DNA of 64,000 nt from HGM11501 sp045123995 (GTDB lineage: Bacteria; Bacillota; Clostridia; CAKSNL01; HGM11501). Below, piece after piece: positions 34,459-44,279 of this stretch. The notes beneath the pieces are model-generated. The model was not told the origin of the DNA. It was given only the letters and a program-made list of their open reading frames with translations, and did no database searches. Location: NCBI GenBank assembly GCA_045123995.1, contig JBGVKY010000014.1, positions 186,001-250,000 on the forward strand, in the 5' to 3' direction. The stretch's first letter is position 1. Each line of letters starts with the position of its first letter. The translations under genes were made by a program, and so were the position numbers.

Positions 34459-35010
34459 ATGAAAATCATAAAGCATTTCGTTACGATAACCCGCCACCGT
34501 CACCAGGTAATTAAAAATTGCATAAAGGCAGGAATTGGTTTTCAGGGACTTTTTCACGACCTTTCAAAGTACAGCCCGGCAGAATTTTTTCCGTCGGTCA
34601 AACTTTATCAAGGGGACAGAAGTCCTAATGAGAAAGCCAGGGAACTTTACGGCTATTCTTCTGCCTGGATGCACCACAAAGGAAGAAATAAACATCATTT
34701 TGAATACTGGTCGGATATAAATATTAAAACCAGAAGATACGAAAGTGTACCTGTTCCTGATAAATATGTAATAGAAATGGTATGTGACAGAATTGCGGCA
34801 TCCAAAATATATAAAGGGAAGGATTATACTGATTCTTCGGCACTGGAATATTTATTAAAAAGTCCCGATAAATTTAACATGCACGAAGAAACTTACGAAA
34901 AACTGACTTATCTTTTAGGATATCTTAAGGATAACGGCGAAAAGAAGCTTTTTACACTTCTTAAATCAAAAAAGATAGATATTCCTGAAAGGGAATTAGA
35001 AATAAAATAA
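34459..35010 (+). CDS. DUF5662-like protein with an HD-like histidine pattern
   Basis: 183 residues, cytoplasmic. The N-terminus has several closely spaced His residues (TRHRHQVIKNC), then GLFHDLSKYSPAEFFPS and SAWMHHKGRNKHHFEYW. The HD pair and later HH pairs look like a metal-binding HD-domain site. I recognise this as the DUF5662 type found in Clostridia and phages, whose activity is not known. It is flanked by convergent genes and strong terminators, so it forms a single-gene unit. Confidence 0.65.
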   Translation: MKIIKHFVTITRHRHQVIKNCIKAGIGFQGLFHDLSKYSPAEFFPSVKLYQGDRSPNEKARELYGYSSAWMHHKGRNKHHFEYWSDINIKTRRYESVPVPDKYVIEMVCDRIAASKIYKGKDYTDSSALEYLLKSPDKFNMHEETYEKLTYLLGYLKDNGEKKLFTLLKSKKIDIPERELEIK

Positions 35011-35040
35011 AGGAAGGCAAAGCCTTCCTTTATTTTATTT
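35000..35040. terminator. Two-way terminator after the DUF5662-like gene
   Basis: A perfect 19-bp stem (AAATAAAATAAAGGAAGGC and its complement) around AAA, T-rich on both strands. Confidence 0.9.
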
Positions 35041-35879
35041 CAGTCCGTTTCTACAGAGCAGATGGAATCATCTTCTGTTTTGCATGGTTTATCCTGCTGC
35101 CTGGGAGGGAAAAATTCGTCCATGGGAAAACTAAGCTCACGGAACATATCGCAGGGACTTGTGGGAGCTGGAATATCTTCTGCGTGACAGTCGGAATCGG
35201 GGATACAGAAGCTTGAAGCAGGGACAGAAATCTGAACTTCTCTTTCAAGTCTTACCAAAAGGAAGAGACCAAGTGTTACATAAACGCTCTTGCCGCAATC
35301 GGGAACAATCAAAGAATTATCGAAAAGTCTATGTACACACTGGGGAAGATGAGTTATATCGCATTCGCATCCGGGAAGAACCTGATCTGAAAGAACCAGA
35401 GTGTCAAGCACTAAGGGGTCAACCACTTCAGCTACGGCATTTGGCATATTTGTCTTTTTCCAGGTAGCAATATCGAAGCTGTCTTCCTTGTACTTTGACT
35501 GGAAAATTTTAGCTTCACCGGTGGAGCCGAAAAGAACAACTTTCTTTTCATAATAGGCAAGACCGTCTATGCTTAAAGGTCTTGAAAGACCGGTATAGGC
35601 ATTTACCTCCACCTTGAAAAAGAATTTTAAGTTAACAGAGTAATATCCTTTATGGAAGGGTAGTGACTCAACATCTGAAAAAATCCATATGACTTCGGCT
35701 TTTTCTGCGGTTATTTTAGTTGCTGAATCAATAATTTCCTGATTTTCGCGGGTAAAATAAACTCTTAAGTTTTCAATGCATTCTTTTGCTCTGCAGGAAT
35801 CATAAATCTGAGATGCGTTTATGCAAACGTTTTCGGTGCAGGAACTGCATTCTGCAGCAGATAAAATCTTATCGTCCAT
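35040..35879 (-). CDS. Conserved cysteine-rich clostridial protein, function unknown
   Basis: About 279 residues without signal peptide or membrane helix. The N-terminus has CSSC and then NASQIYDSCRAKECIENLRV, followed by a beta-rich middle (VIWIFSDVE, GYYSVNLKFFFKVEVNAYTG, KVVLFGSTGEAKIFQSKY) and a Pro/Cys-rich tail. The DSCRxKxC(I/L)ENLRV pattern recurs, from memory, in uncharacterised clostridial proteins, some of them suspected spore-coat or envelope parts; I cannot verify this. The start at 35879 follows AGGAGG; the frame to 35918 is not used. It stands alone between terminators. Confidence 0.7.
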   Translation of the reverse strand: MDDKILSAAECSSCTENVCINASQIYDSCRAKECIENLRVYFTRENQEIIDSATKITAEKAEVIWIFSDVESLPFHKGYYSVNLKFFFKVEVNAYTGLSRPLSIDGLAYYEKKVVLFGSTGEAKIFQSKYKEDSFDIATWKKTNMPNAVAEVVDPLVLDTLVLSDQVLPGCECDITHLPQCVHRLFDNSLIVPDCGKSVYVTLGLFLLVRLEREVQISVPASSFCIPDSDCHAEDIPAPTSPCDMFRELSFPMDEFFPPRQQDKPCKTEDDSICSVETD

Positions 35880-35959
35880 AAAATCCTCCTTATAAATAAG
35901 CCAAAAGGCTCTTTTCAATACATATTATGACAGTTGTGCCAAAATGTGAAAAAATATTG

Positions 35960-36007
35960 ATAAATAAAAAAGTCGGTTTCCAAAAGGAAACCGACTTTTT
36001 TATTTAT
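35960..36007. terminator. Two-way terminator between the ArsR gene and the Cys-rich gene
   Basis: A 22-bp perfect stem (ATAAATAAAAAAGTCGGTTTCC and its complement) around AAAA, covering the stop codon of the ArsR gene. Confidence 0.88.
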
Positions 36008-36275
36008 TCATCCATATATTTCCGAAAGAATCATAAATCCAGCGCATTATGTCTCTTATTGGGATAGAGTTTAATGAATAGATGATTCTTTGTCCCTGAC
36101 GAGAGTCAGTTACAAGCCCGGAGGCTTTTAACACTGAAAGGTGCCTGCTTACGGAGGGTTTGGTAATATCAAACTTCTTTGCTATATCACCGGCTGACAT
36201 GTCGCGGGAACCCAACATTTCTAAAATTCTTCTTCTGACGGGATCAGAAAGTGCCTTGAAAACTTCATCTTCCAT
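36000..36275 (-). CDS. ArsR-family winged-helix regulator (SdpR-like)
   Basis: 91 residues: ALSDPVRRRILEML followed by the recognition helix KPSVSRHLSVLKASGLVTDSR and an IIYSLN wing. It lacks the metal-binding Cys motif of ArsR/SmtB proteins, and the C-terminal DIMRWIYDSF helix is typical of SdpR-type autorepressors. No sdpI-like immunity gene is next to it. AAAGGAGG precedes the ATG, and a long inverted repeat covers its promoter, implying autoregulation. Confidence 0.87.
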   Translation of the reverse strand: MEDEVFKALSDPVRRRILEMLGSRDMSAGDIAKKFDITKPSVSRHLSVLKASGLVTDSRQGQRIIYSLNSIPIRDIMRWIYDSFGNIWMNK

Positions 36276-36289
36276 ATAAAAACCTCCTT

Positions 36290-36333
36290 TCTATATTTGA
36301 TATTTAGCTAAAAATCTAAATATCGAATATAGA
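36290..36333. promoter_or_regulatory. Candidate operator of the ArsR-family regulator
   Basis: TCTATATTTGATATTTAG (36290-36307) and CTAAATATCGAATATAGA (36316-36333) are inverted copies with one mismatch and an eight-base spacer, directly upstream of the regulator's ribosome site. Confidence 0.65.
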
Positions 36334-36396
36334 AAAAAATCCTTAATTTCAAAAGGATTTTGTGTATATTTTTACCAAAAATTGAGCATTTTTCTC

Positions 36397-36425
36397 TTGA
36401 CTTGCATCTTAAAATTTGATATAAT
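36397..36425 (+). promoter_or_regulatory. rpoB promoter
   Basis: TTGACT, 17 bases, perfect TATAAT, leaving a leader of roughly 115 bases before the rpoB start. The leader is AT-rich; no known riboswitch or L10-type binding site was seen in it. Confidence 0.7.
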
Positions 36426-36548
36426 AATATTCCATGATGTATTATGGTTTATTATGCCCTTACATTATTATATTAGCATAAAATTTTTTCAAATGCAAGA
36501 ATTTTTTTAGATTTTTTTAAGCCTTAGGGCTTGGAAAGGAAGGTCAGT

Positions 36549-39500
36549 ATGGCACAGCCTAAGAAAACCGATGTAAAAGACGAAAAGTTCTTTGCCTCAA
36601 TCTGCCAGCAGGCTAAAGAAGCAGGCGTTTTATTACATCCGGAAAAAATGGGAAAAAACACCAGACTCAGCTTTTCTAAAATCGATGAAGTGTTGGAAAT
36701 GCCCAACCTTATTGATGTGCAGAAAAAGTCGTATCAGTGGTTTTTAGAGGAGGGATTAAAGGAAGTATTTCATGATATATCTCCTATTAAGGACCATAAC
36801 GGTACTCTCATGCTGGAATTTATCGACTATCATTTAGACGATAAGCCCAAGTATTCCATTGAAGAATGCAGAGAGCGTGACACCAACTATGCGGCTTTGT
36901 TAAAGGTAAGAGTAAGACTTATCAATTTAGAATCCGGCGAAATCAAGGAACAGGACATCTTTATGGGTGATTTCCCATTGATGACCGATCAGGGAACATT
37001 CATTATAAACGGTGCTGAAAGAGTTATCGTTTCTCAGCTTGTACGTTCTCCCGGCATATATTTTACAAAGGACAGGGATAAGAACGGAAAGCCCTTAATC
37101 AGCTCACAGATGATTCCTAACCGCGGTGCTTGGCTTGAATACGAAACAGATTCCAATGATGTTTTCTATGTTCGTATTGACAGAACAAGAAAGCTTCCCG
37201 TAACTCAGCTTATAAAAGCTTTAGGTATTGATACCGAAGCAGAAATTATGGAAGTATTCGGTGAAGACGAGAGATTAAGAAGCACTCTGGAAAAGGATCC
37301 CACAACATCCAAGAGAGAGGCTATGTTCGAAATTTACAAAAAGCTTCGTCCCGGCGAACCTCCCACGGATGACAGTGCCCAGACCCTTATAAACAATTTA
37401 TTCTTTGATCCCAAGAGATATGACCTTGCTAAGGTTGGTCGTTACAAATATAATAAGAAGCTTTCCATGATAGGAAGAATTTCAGGTCATACAGCGGCAG
37501 AGGATATAATTGATCCTGATACAGGTGAAATCATCGTTGAGGCAGGCAAGGTGATTTCCAAGGAAGATGCTAAAAATATCGACTATGCAGGTGTAAACGT
37601 TGTCATGGTTTATCCCGGCAGCAAGGCGGTAGAGGCAGGAGCATCTCCCATAAAGGTATTCTCCAATGACATGGTTCATGCAGAGAAGTATCTTGAATTT
37701 GATCCTAAAGAATGCGGTATTACCGAAAAGGTAGTCCGTGAAGTACTGATGGATATACTCGAAAACAATAAGACTGAAGAAGAGATTAAAGAAGCTTTGA
37801 CTCTCCGTAAGGATGAGCTTATTCCCAAGCACGTTACAATCAACGATATCTTTTCTTCCATTAACTATGCAACAAATCTCATAAGCGAAATCGGAAAAGA
37901 CGACGATATCGACCACTTAGGAAACAGAAGACTTCGTTGCGTTGGCGAACTTTTGCAGAATCAGTTCCGCATGGGTCTTGCAAGAATGGAAAGAGGCGTT
38001 CGTGAAAGAATGTCCATTCAGGAGCTTGACTCCGCAACTCCCCAGAGTCTGGTTAATATCCGTCCTGTTGTTGCAACAATAAAGGAATTCTTCGGTTCAT
38101 CTCAGCTTTCTCAGTTCATGGACCAGAATAACCCCTTGTCTGAACTTACTCATAAGAGAAGACTTTCAGCTCTTGGTCCTGGCGGTCTTTCCAGAGACAG
38201 AGCGGGCTTCCAGGTTCGAGACGTTCACTATACACACTACGGCAGAATGTGTCCCATTGAAACCCCTGAAGGTCCCAACATCGGTCTTATTAACTCTCTT
38301 TCCATATATGCAAGAGTAAATGAGTATGGTTTCATTGAAGCTCCTTACCGTAAGGTTATAAAGGGTGAAGGCATAATTACCGATGAAATCGAATATATGA
38401 CCGCAGACACAGAAGACGAATATATCGTTGCTCAGGCAAACGAGCCTATTGATGAGAACAACAAGTTTGTTGACAAGAAGGTTGCGGCACGTTACCGTGA
38501 CCAGATTATGGAAATCGAAGCTGCAAAGATTGACTACATGGACGTATCGCCCAAACAGCTTATCTCTGTTGCTACTGCCATGATTCCCTTCCTTGAAAAC
38601 GACGACGCTAACCGTGCACTCATGGGTTCAAACATGCAGCGTCAGGCAGTTCCGCTTCTCCGTACAGATTCTCCTATTGTAGGAACAGGTATGGAATATA
38701 AGGCAGCCCGTGACGCAGGTGTTGTTCAGCTTGCTAAAAATGATGGTGTTGTAGAAAAAGTTTCTGCAGACTATATCGGTATCCGTACAGAAAACGGAGA
38801 ACTTGAAGAGCATAAGCTTGTTAAGTTTACACGTTCCAACCAGGGAACATGCTTTAACCAGAAGCCCATTGTAAACTGCGGCGACAAGGTTAAAAAAGGC
38901 GATGTTATCTGCGACGGTCCTGCAATCAGCCAGGGCGAGCTTGCACTGGGTAGAAATATGTTAATCGGATTTATGACCTGGGAAGGTTATAACTACGAGG
39001 ATGCAGTATTACTCAATGAAAGACTTGTAAGAGAAGATATATATACAACAATTCACATTGAAGAATATGAATCAGAGGCGAGAGATACAAAACTCGGCCC
39101 TGAAGAAATCACATATGATATTCCCAATGTGGGTGAAGATGCTCTTAAATATCTTGATGAAAGAGGTATTATAAGAGTTGGAGCCGAGGTAAGAGCAGGG
39201 GATATCTTAGTAGGTAAGGTTACTCCCAAGGGAGAGACAGAGCTTACTCCCGAAGAGAGACTTCTCCGTGCAATTTTCGGCGAAAAGTCAAGAGAAGTAA
39301 GAGATACATCGCTCCGTGTACCTCACGGTGAGTGCGGTATTATCGTTGACGTTAAGGTATTCACCAGAGAAAACGGCGACGAAATGCCTCCCGGAGTTAA
39401 TAAACTTGTAAGATGCTACATTGCTCAGAAGAGAAAAATCTCCGTGGGCGATAAGATGGCAGGACGTCACGGTAATAAGGGTGTCGTTTCAAGAATTCTT

Positions 39501-40376
39501 CCTGAAGAAGATATGCCTTACCTTGCAGACGGTACTCCCTTAGAGATTGTATTAAATCCCTTGGGCGTTCCTTCTCGAATGAACATCGGTCAGGTGCTTG
39601 AAGTACATCTTGGTATGGCTGCAAGTAAATTTGGTGTAAAGATTGCAACTCCCGTATTTGACGGCGCAAGCGAAGAAGATATTACAAAGCTTCTTAAAGA
39701 GGCAGGTTGCTCCGAAAACGGAAAGACCACATTGTACGACGGACGTACAGGCCGACCCTTTGACAACCCTGTTACCGTTGGTTATATCTACTTCCTTAAA
39801 TTGCTCCACTTGGTTGATGATAAGATGCATGCTCGTTCCACAGGCCCTTATTCTTTGGTAACTCAGCAGCCTCTGGGTGGTAAAGCTCAGTTCGGCGGAC
39901 AGAGATTCGGTGAAATGGAAGTTTGGGCTCTTGAAGCATACGGCGCAGCTTATACACTTCAGGAAATCTTAACAGTTAAGTCTGACGATATTGTAGGACG
40001 TGTTAAGACTTACGAATCCATCGTTAAGGGAGAAAATATTCCTAAGCCTGGAATTCCCGAATCCTTTAAGGTATTGATTAAGGAAATGCAGAGCCTTGGT
40101 ATGGATATTAAGGTTATGGGCAATAACAATGAAGAAATTGAGCTTAAGGACACAGATGCCGACGATTACGATGAACCTTCAATGGATACCATGGAAGAAT
40201 TCAAACGCAACATGGTTGATGACAGAAGAGAAGAGGCAGGTTTCGTTCCCGAAGAAGATTCCGAAAGCATTTTCGAAGCTTCCGAGGACGAAGAAGATGA
40301 TATGTTGTTAGATGAAACTCTTGAGGAATTCGAAGAAAATATTCCTGAAGATGACATCGAAGAAGATTTTATGTAA
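36549..40376 (+). CDS. rpoB: DNA-directed RNA polymerase beta subunit
   Basis: About 1275 residues. The core is standard: FINGAERVIVSQL, the rifampicin pocket SSQLSQFMDQNNPLSELTHK followed by RRLSALGPGG with wild-type Asp, His and Ser at the resistance sites, DKMAGRHGNKG and the C-terminal clamp part FGGQRFGEMEVWALEAYGA. It carries an N-terminal extension of roughly 25 residues compared with B. subtilis and a strongly acidic 80-residue C-terminal tail ending DDIEEDFM. ATG 36549 follows AAAGGAAGG; a TTG at 36531 is too early. rplL is not upstream; the neighbour is a divergent ArsR gene. Confidence 0.97.
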   Translation: MAQPKKTDVKDEKFFASICQQAKEAGVLLHPEKMGKNTRLSFSKIDEVLEMPNLIDVQKKSYQWFLEEGLKEVFHDISPIKDHNGTLMLEFIDYHLDDKPKYSIEECRERDTNYAALLKVRVRLINLESGEIKEQDIFMGDFPLMTDQGTFIINGAERVIVSQLVRSPGIYFTKDRDKNGKPLISSQMIPNRGAWLEYETDSNDVFYVRIDRTRKLPVTQLIKALGIDTEAEIMEVFGEDERLRSTLEKDPTTSKREAMFEIYKKLRPGEPPTDDSAQTLINNLFFDPKRYDLAKVGRYKYNKKLSMIGRISGHTAAEDIIDPDTGEIIVEAGKVISKEDAKNIDYAGVNVVMVYPGSKAVEAGASPIKVFSNDMVHAEKYLEFDPKECGITEKVVREVLMDILENNKTEEEIKEALTLRKDELIPKHVTINDIFSSINYATNLISEIGKDDDIDHLGNRRLRCVGELLQNQFRMGLARMERGVRERMSIQELDSATPQSLVNIRPVVATIKEFFGSSQLSQFMDQNNPLSELTHKRRLSALGPGGLSRDRAGFQVRDVHYTHYGRMCPIETPEGPNIGLINSLSIYARVNEYGFIEAPYRKVIKGEGIITDEIEYMTADTEDEYIVAQANEPIDENNKFVDKKVAARYRDQIMEIEAAKIDYMDVSPKQLISVATAMIPFLENDDANRALMGSNMQRQAVPLLRTDSPIVGTGMEYKAARDAGVVQLAKNDGVVEKVSADYIGIRTENGELEEHKLVKFTRSNQGTCFNQKPIVNCGDKVKKGDVICDGPAISQGELALGRNMLIGFMTWEGYNYEDAVLLNERLVREDIYTTIHIEEYESEARDTKLGPEEITYDIPNVGEDALKYLDERGIIRVGAEVRAGDILVGKVTPKGETELTPEERLLRAIFGEKSREVRDTSLRVPHGECGIIVDVKVFTRENGDEMPPGVNKLVRCYIAQKRKISVGDKMAGRHGNKGVVSRILPEEDMPYLADGTPLEIVLNPLGVPSRMNIGQVLEVHLGMAASKFGVKIATPVFDGASEEDITKLLKEAGCSENGKTTLYDGRTGRPFDNPVTVGYIYFLKLLHLVDDKMHARSTGPYSLVTQQPLGGKAQFGGQRFGEMEVWALEAYGAAYTLQEILTVKSDDIVGRVKTYESIVKGENIPKPGIPESFKVLIKEMQSLGMDIKVMGNNNEEIELKDTDADDYDEPSMDTMEEFKRNMVDDRREEAGFVPEEDSESIFEASEDEEDDMLLDETLEEFEENIPEDDIEEDFM

Positions 40377-40394
40377 GAAAGGGGCCGAGATAAA

Positions 40395-43300
40395 ATGGTA
40401 GAATTTAACACATTTAATTCAATAAAAATCGGTCTGGCATCGCCGGATAAGATTAGAGACTGGTCCCATGGCGAGGTTAAAAAGCCTGAAACCATAAATT
40501 ACAGAACATTAAAGGCAGAACGTGACGGTTTGTATTGCGAAAGGATTTTTGGCCCCCAGAAGGACTGGGAATGTGCCTGCGGTAAGTACAAGAGAGTACG
40601 TTATAAAGGCATTGTCTGCGACCGATGTGGCGTTGAAGTTACAAAATCTAAAGTTCGCCGCGAAAGAATGGGTCATATTGAGCTTGCAGCTCCGGTTTCC
40701 CACATCTGGTTTTTTAAGGGAATTCCATCAAGAATAGGTCTTTTCCTTGATATATCTCCCAGAATTCTGGAAAAAGTATTATATTTCGCAGCTTATATGG
40801 TTGTGGATCCCGGCAGAACCGAGCTTGAAAAGTATCAGTGCTTAAGCGAAAAAGAGTATCACGAAACCAAGGAAAAATACGGTGATGCATTTAAAGCAGG
40901 TATGGGTGCTGAAACCATCAAGGAACTTTTAGAGGATATTGATATTGAAGAGCTTTCTGCACAGCTTCATGAGGAGCTTGAAGATGCTCAGGGACAGAAA
41001 AAGGCTCGTATTATAAAGAGACTTGAAGTAATCGAAGCTTTCCGTCAGACAGAAATGGCTAAGATTATTCCCGGTGTGAGCCTTGGAGGAAGACCCTTGT
41101 CTGCTCCCGTTGAAAACCCCGTAACAAACGAGGTTTATCCCTATAATCACGTTTTGACATTAGATGAAGTTAACAGCCTTGCAGATGCAGGTATTACAGA
41201 GGTAAGTGTATATGTAAATTCACCCTCCTGGATGATTATGACAGTTCTTCCCGTAATTCCTCCGGAAATCCGTCCCATGATTCAGTTGGACGGCGGAAGA
41301 TTTGCAACAAGTGACTTAAACGACTTATACAGACGTGTCATTAACAGAAACAACCGTCTTAAGAGACTTTTAGAACTCCGAGCTCCCGAAATTATTGTAA
41401 GAAACGAAAAGAGAATGCTCCAGGAAGCTGTTGACGCACTTATAGACAACGGCAGAAGAGGAAGACCTGTAACAGGCCCCGGAAACAGAGCACTTAAATC
41501 TCTTTCCGATATGCTTAAAGGTAAGCAGGGTCGTTTCAGACAGAACCTTCTTGGTAAGCGTGTTGACTATTCCGGACGTTCGGTTATCGTTGTTGGTCCC
41601 GAACTTAAGATTTATCAGTGCGGTCTTCCCAAGGAAATGGCAATTGAGCTCTTCAAGCCCTTCGTAATGAAGAATCTTGTAGAACAGGGAATTGCTCACA
41701 ATATAAAGAGTGCAAAGAGAATGGTAGAGCGTATCAAGCCCGAAGTCTGGGATGTTTTGGAAGATGTAATAAAAGAACACCCCGTTCTTTTGAACCGTGC
41801 TCCCACACTTCATAGATTAGGTATTCAGGCATTTGAACCCATCTTGGTAGAAGGTAGAGCTATTAAGCTTCATCCTCTGGCTTGTACAGCGTTCAATGCA
41901 GACTTCGACGGTGACCAGATGGCAGTACACGTTCCTCTTTCACCCGAAGCTCAGGCAGAAGCAAGATTCTTGATGCTTTCTGCAAACAACCTCTTAAAGC
42001 CTCAGGACGGAAAGCCCGTTACAGTTCCTACTCAGGACATGGTTCTCGGTGCATACTACCTTACCATGGAAAGAGAAGATGAACCGGGAGCAGGCAAGTT
42101 CTTCGCAAGCCCTACAGAGGCAATGCTTGCTTATGAAAACGGAGATGTTGCTATTCATGCTCCTATAAAGGTAAAGAGAAGTCTTGAAGTTGAAATACTT
42201 GATAAGGCAACAGGAGAGAAGACAGTTCATAAGGCAGAAGGGTTTGCTGATATTACAATCGGCAGAATGATATTCAACGGAAAAGTTCCTCAGGACCTCG
42301 GTTTCGTAGACAGAAAAGCTCCCGTTATTGATTCTTCAAAATTAAACGAAGAAGAACTGACAGGAGAAATTGAAGCAATCTTAAAGGATGCGCTTAAATA
42401 CGAAATCGTTACCCTTACAGGCAAGAGCGGACTTGGAAAGATAATCAACAAGTGCATTAAGAAGCATGGCGCAACTCATACAGCAGTTGTACTTGACGAC
42501 CTTAAATCTATGGGTTATCACTATTCTACAATCGGTTCAATCTCCATCTCTGTTGCAGATATGGTTGTTCCCGAGAAGAAGAAAGAATACCTTAAGGAAG
42601 CAGAGGCTCAGGTTGATAAGATTGAAATGCTCTTCAAGATGGGTCAGCTTTCCGATGATGAACGTTACAGACATGTTATCAAGGCTTGGGAAGAGGCAAA
42701 CGAAAAGATTACCAAGGCTCTTATGGATAACTTGGATCCCTATAACTCACTATTTATGATGGCGGATTCCGGTGCCCGTGGTAGTAAGAATCAGATCAGA
42801 CAGCTTGCAGGTATGCGTGGTCTTATGGCGGATACTCAGGGTAGAACAGTAGAAATTCCCATCAGAGCAAACTTCCGTGAAGGTCTTAATATTCTTGAGT
42901 ATTTCATATCTTCACACGGTGCAAGAAAAGGTCTTACAGATACAGCTCTTAAGACTGCTGACTCAGGATATCTTACAAGAAGACTTGTTGATGTCAGCCA
43001 GGATGTCATAATAAGAGAAGAAGACTGCCATTCCAAGGACGGTATTTTGGTATCTTCCATTAAGGACGGCAACGAAATGATAGAATCCATTTCCTCTCGT
43101 CTTTCAGGCAGAGTTCCTGTTTATGATATTGTTGATCCCGCTACAGGCGAAGTTCTTGCTAAAGCAAATGAAATCATAAAAGATGAAGAAGCTGCTATGA
43201 TTGAAAAGGCAGAAATTTCCGATATTTTAGTTCGTTCAGTTCTTACCTGCCGTGCTAAGATTGGTGTATGTGCTAAGTGCTATGGTGAAAACTTAGCTAC

Positions 43301-44171
43301 AAGTGCACCTGTAAATATCGGTGAAGCTGTTGGTATCATTGCCGCTCAGTCCATCGGTGAGCCCGGTACTCAGCTTACAATGAGAACCTTCCACTCCGGC
43401 GGTGTCGCATCTAACGACATCACACAGGGTCTTCCCAGAATCGAAGAACTTTTTGAAGCAAGAAAGCCCAAGGGTCTTGCTACGATTACTGAAATTGACG
43501 GTACTGTTAAGTTGAACGAAACAAAGCAGAAGAGAGAAGCTATTGTTACAAATAACGAAACAGGCGAAGCCGAAACCTATACAATACGTTACGGAGTTGA
43601 GCTTAAGGTTAAGGACGGTGACAGCGTAAATGCCGGTGATGCACTTACAAAGGGTCCCGTTAACCCCGCAGATATACTTCGTATCAAGGGCAAGGATGCG
43701 CTTCATCAGTATATGATCCAGGAAGTACAGAGAGTTTACCGTCAGCAGGGTGTTGAAATTTCCGACAAGCACGTTGAAGTTATTGTTCGTCAGATGATGA
43801 AGAAGGTTCGTGTTGAGGAAGCAGGAGACACCAACTGGCTGGTTGGCTCAATGGTTGAAAGACTTGATTATATCTTGGCTTGTGAAGACGCTGAAGCAAA
43901 GGGAACCAATCCTCCGGTTTGCAAGGATGTATTGCTTGGTATCACCAAGGCTGCACTTGCAACAGATTCTTTCCTTTCTGCAGCATCATTCCAGGAAACA
44001 ACCAGAGTTCTTACAGAAGCTGCAATCAAGGGCAAGAGCGATCCCTTATTAGGACTTAAGGAAAATGTTATCATAGGTAAGCTTATTCCTGCAGGAACAG
44101 GCGTAGACATCTATCAGAACATTGAACTTGAACATCCTATTGAAATGAGCGATATAAACTATTTTGCTTAA
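40395..44171 (+). CDS. rpoC: DNA-directed RNA polymerase beta' subunit
   Basis: 1258 residues, 18 bases after rpoB. It begins with the zinc-ribbon Cys pairs (CACGKYKR, CDRCGVEVT), has the rudder and lid region, the catalytic NADFDGDQMAVH near 500, the bridge helix/trigger region (GLMADTQGRTVEIPI, TRRLVDVSQDVIIRE) and the second zinc site CRAKIGVCAKCYG. A terminator follows, so the usual downstream rpsL/rpsG are not in the same transcript. Confidence 0.97.
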   Translation: MVEFNTFNSIKIGLASPDKIRDWSHGEVKKPETINYRTLKAERDGLYCERIFGPQKDWECACGKYKRVRYKGIVCDRCGVEVTKSKVRRERMGHIELAAPVSHIWFFKGIPSRIGLFLDISPRILEKVLYFAAYMVVDPGRTELEKYQCLSEKEYHETKEKYGDAFKAGMGAETIKELLEDIDIEELSAQLHEELEDAQGQKKARIIKRLEVIEAFRQTEMAKIIPGVSLGGRPLSAPVENPVTNEVYPYNHVLTLDEVNSLADAGITEVSVYVNSPSWMIMTVLPVIPPEIRPMIQLDGGRFATSDLNDLYRRVINRNNRLKRLLELRAPEIIVRNEKRMLQEAVDALIDNGRRGRPVTGPGNRALKSLSDMLKGKQGRFRQNLLGKRVDYSGRSVIVVGPELKIYQCGLPKEMAIELFKPFVMKNLVEQGIAHNIKSAKRMVERIKPEVWDVLEDVIKEHPVLLNRAPTLHRLGIQAFEPILVEGRAIKLHPLACTAFNADFDGDQMAVHVPLSPEAQAEARFLMLSANNLLKPQDGKPVTVPTQDMVLGAYYLTMEREDEPGAGKFFASPTEAMLAYENGDVAIHAPIKVKRSLEVEILDKATGEKTVHKAEGFADITIGRMIFNGKVPQDLGFVDRKAPVIDSSKLNEEELTGEIEAILKDALKYEIVTLTGKSGLGKIINKCIKKHGATHTAVVLDDLKSMGYHYSTIGSISISVADMVVPEKKKEYLKEAEAQVDKIEMLFKMGQLSDDERYRHVIKAWEEANEKITKALMDNLDPYNSLFMMADSGARGSKNQIRQLAGMRGLMADTQGRTVEIPIRANFREGLNILEYFISSHGARKGLTDTALKTADSGYLTRRLVDVSQDVIIREEDCHSKDGILVSSIKDGNEMIESISSRLSGRVPVYDIVDPATGEVLAKANEIIKDEEAAMIEKAEISDILVRSVLTCRAKIGVCAKCYGENLATSAPVNIGEAVGIIAAQSIGEPGTQLTMRTFHSGGVASNDITQGLPRIEELFEARKPKGLATITEIDGTVKLNETKQKREAIVTNNETGEAETYTIRYGVELKVKDGDSVNAGDALTKGPVNPADILRIKGKDALHQYMIQEVQRVYRQQGVEISDKHVEVIVRQMMKKVRVEEAGDTNWLVGSMVERLDYILACEDAEAKGTNPPVCKDVLLGITKAALATDSFLSAASFQETTRVLTEAAIKGKSDPLLGLKENVIIGKLIPAGTGVDIYQNIELEHPIEMSDINYFA

Positions 44172-44175
44172 AATT

Positions 44176-44206
44176 AAAGGAGACCCGTTGGGTCTCCTTT
44201 GTTTTT
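44176..44206 (+). terminator. Terminator of the rpoBC operon
   Basis: AAAGGAGACCC GTT GGGTCTCCTTT followed by GTTTTT. Confidence 0.9.
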
Positions 44207-44209
44207 GTG

Positions 44210-44238
44210 TTGACAAGCTTCTTTTATTTGTGTATGAT
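44210..44238 (+). promoter_or_regulatory. Promoter of the GerMN lipoprotein gene
   Basis: Perfect TTGACA, 17 bases, TATGAT. Confidence 0.65.
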
Positions 44239-44279
44239 ATTTATATATGATGAATATATATAAATAGGGAGGTGTTTTT

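Noticed and set aside
39397..39830. Overlapping minus-strand frames opposite rpoB
   Set aside because: Antisense to highly conserved rpoB sequence, with amino-acid content typical of shadow frames.
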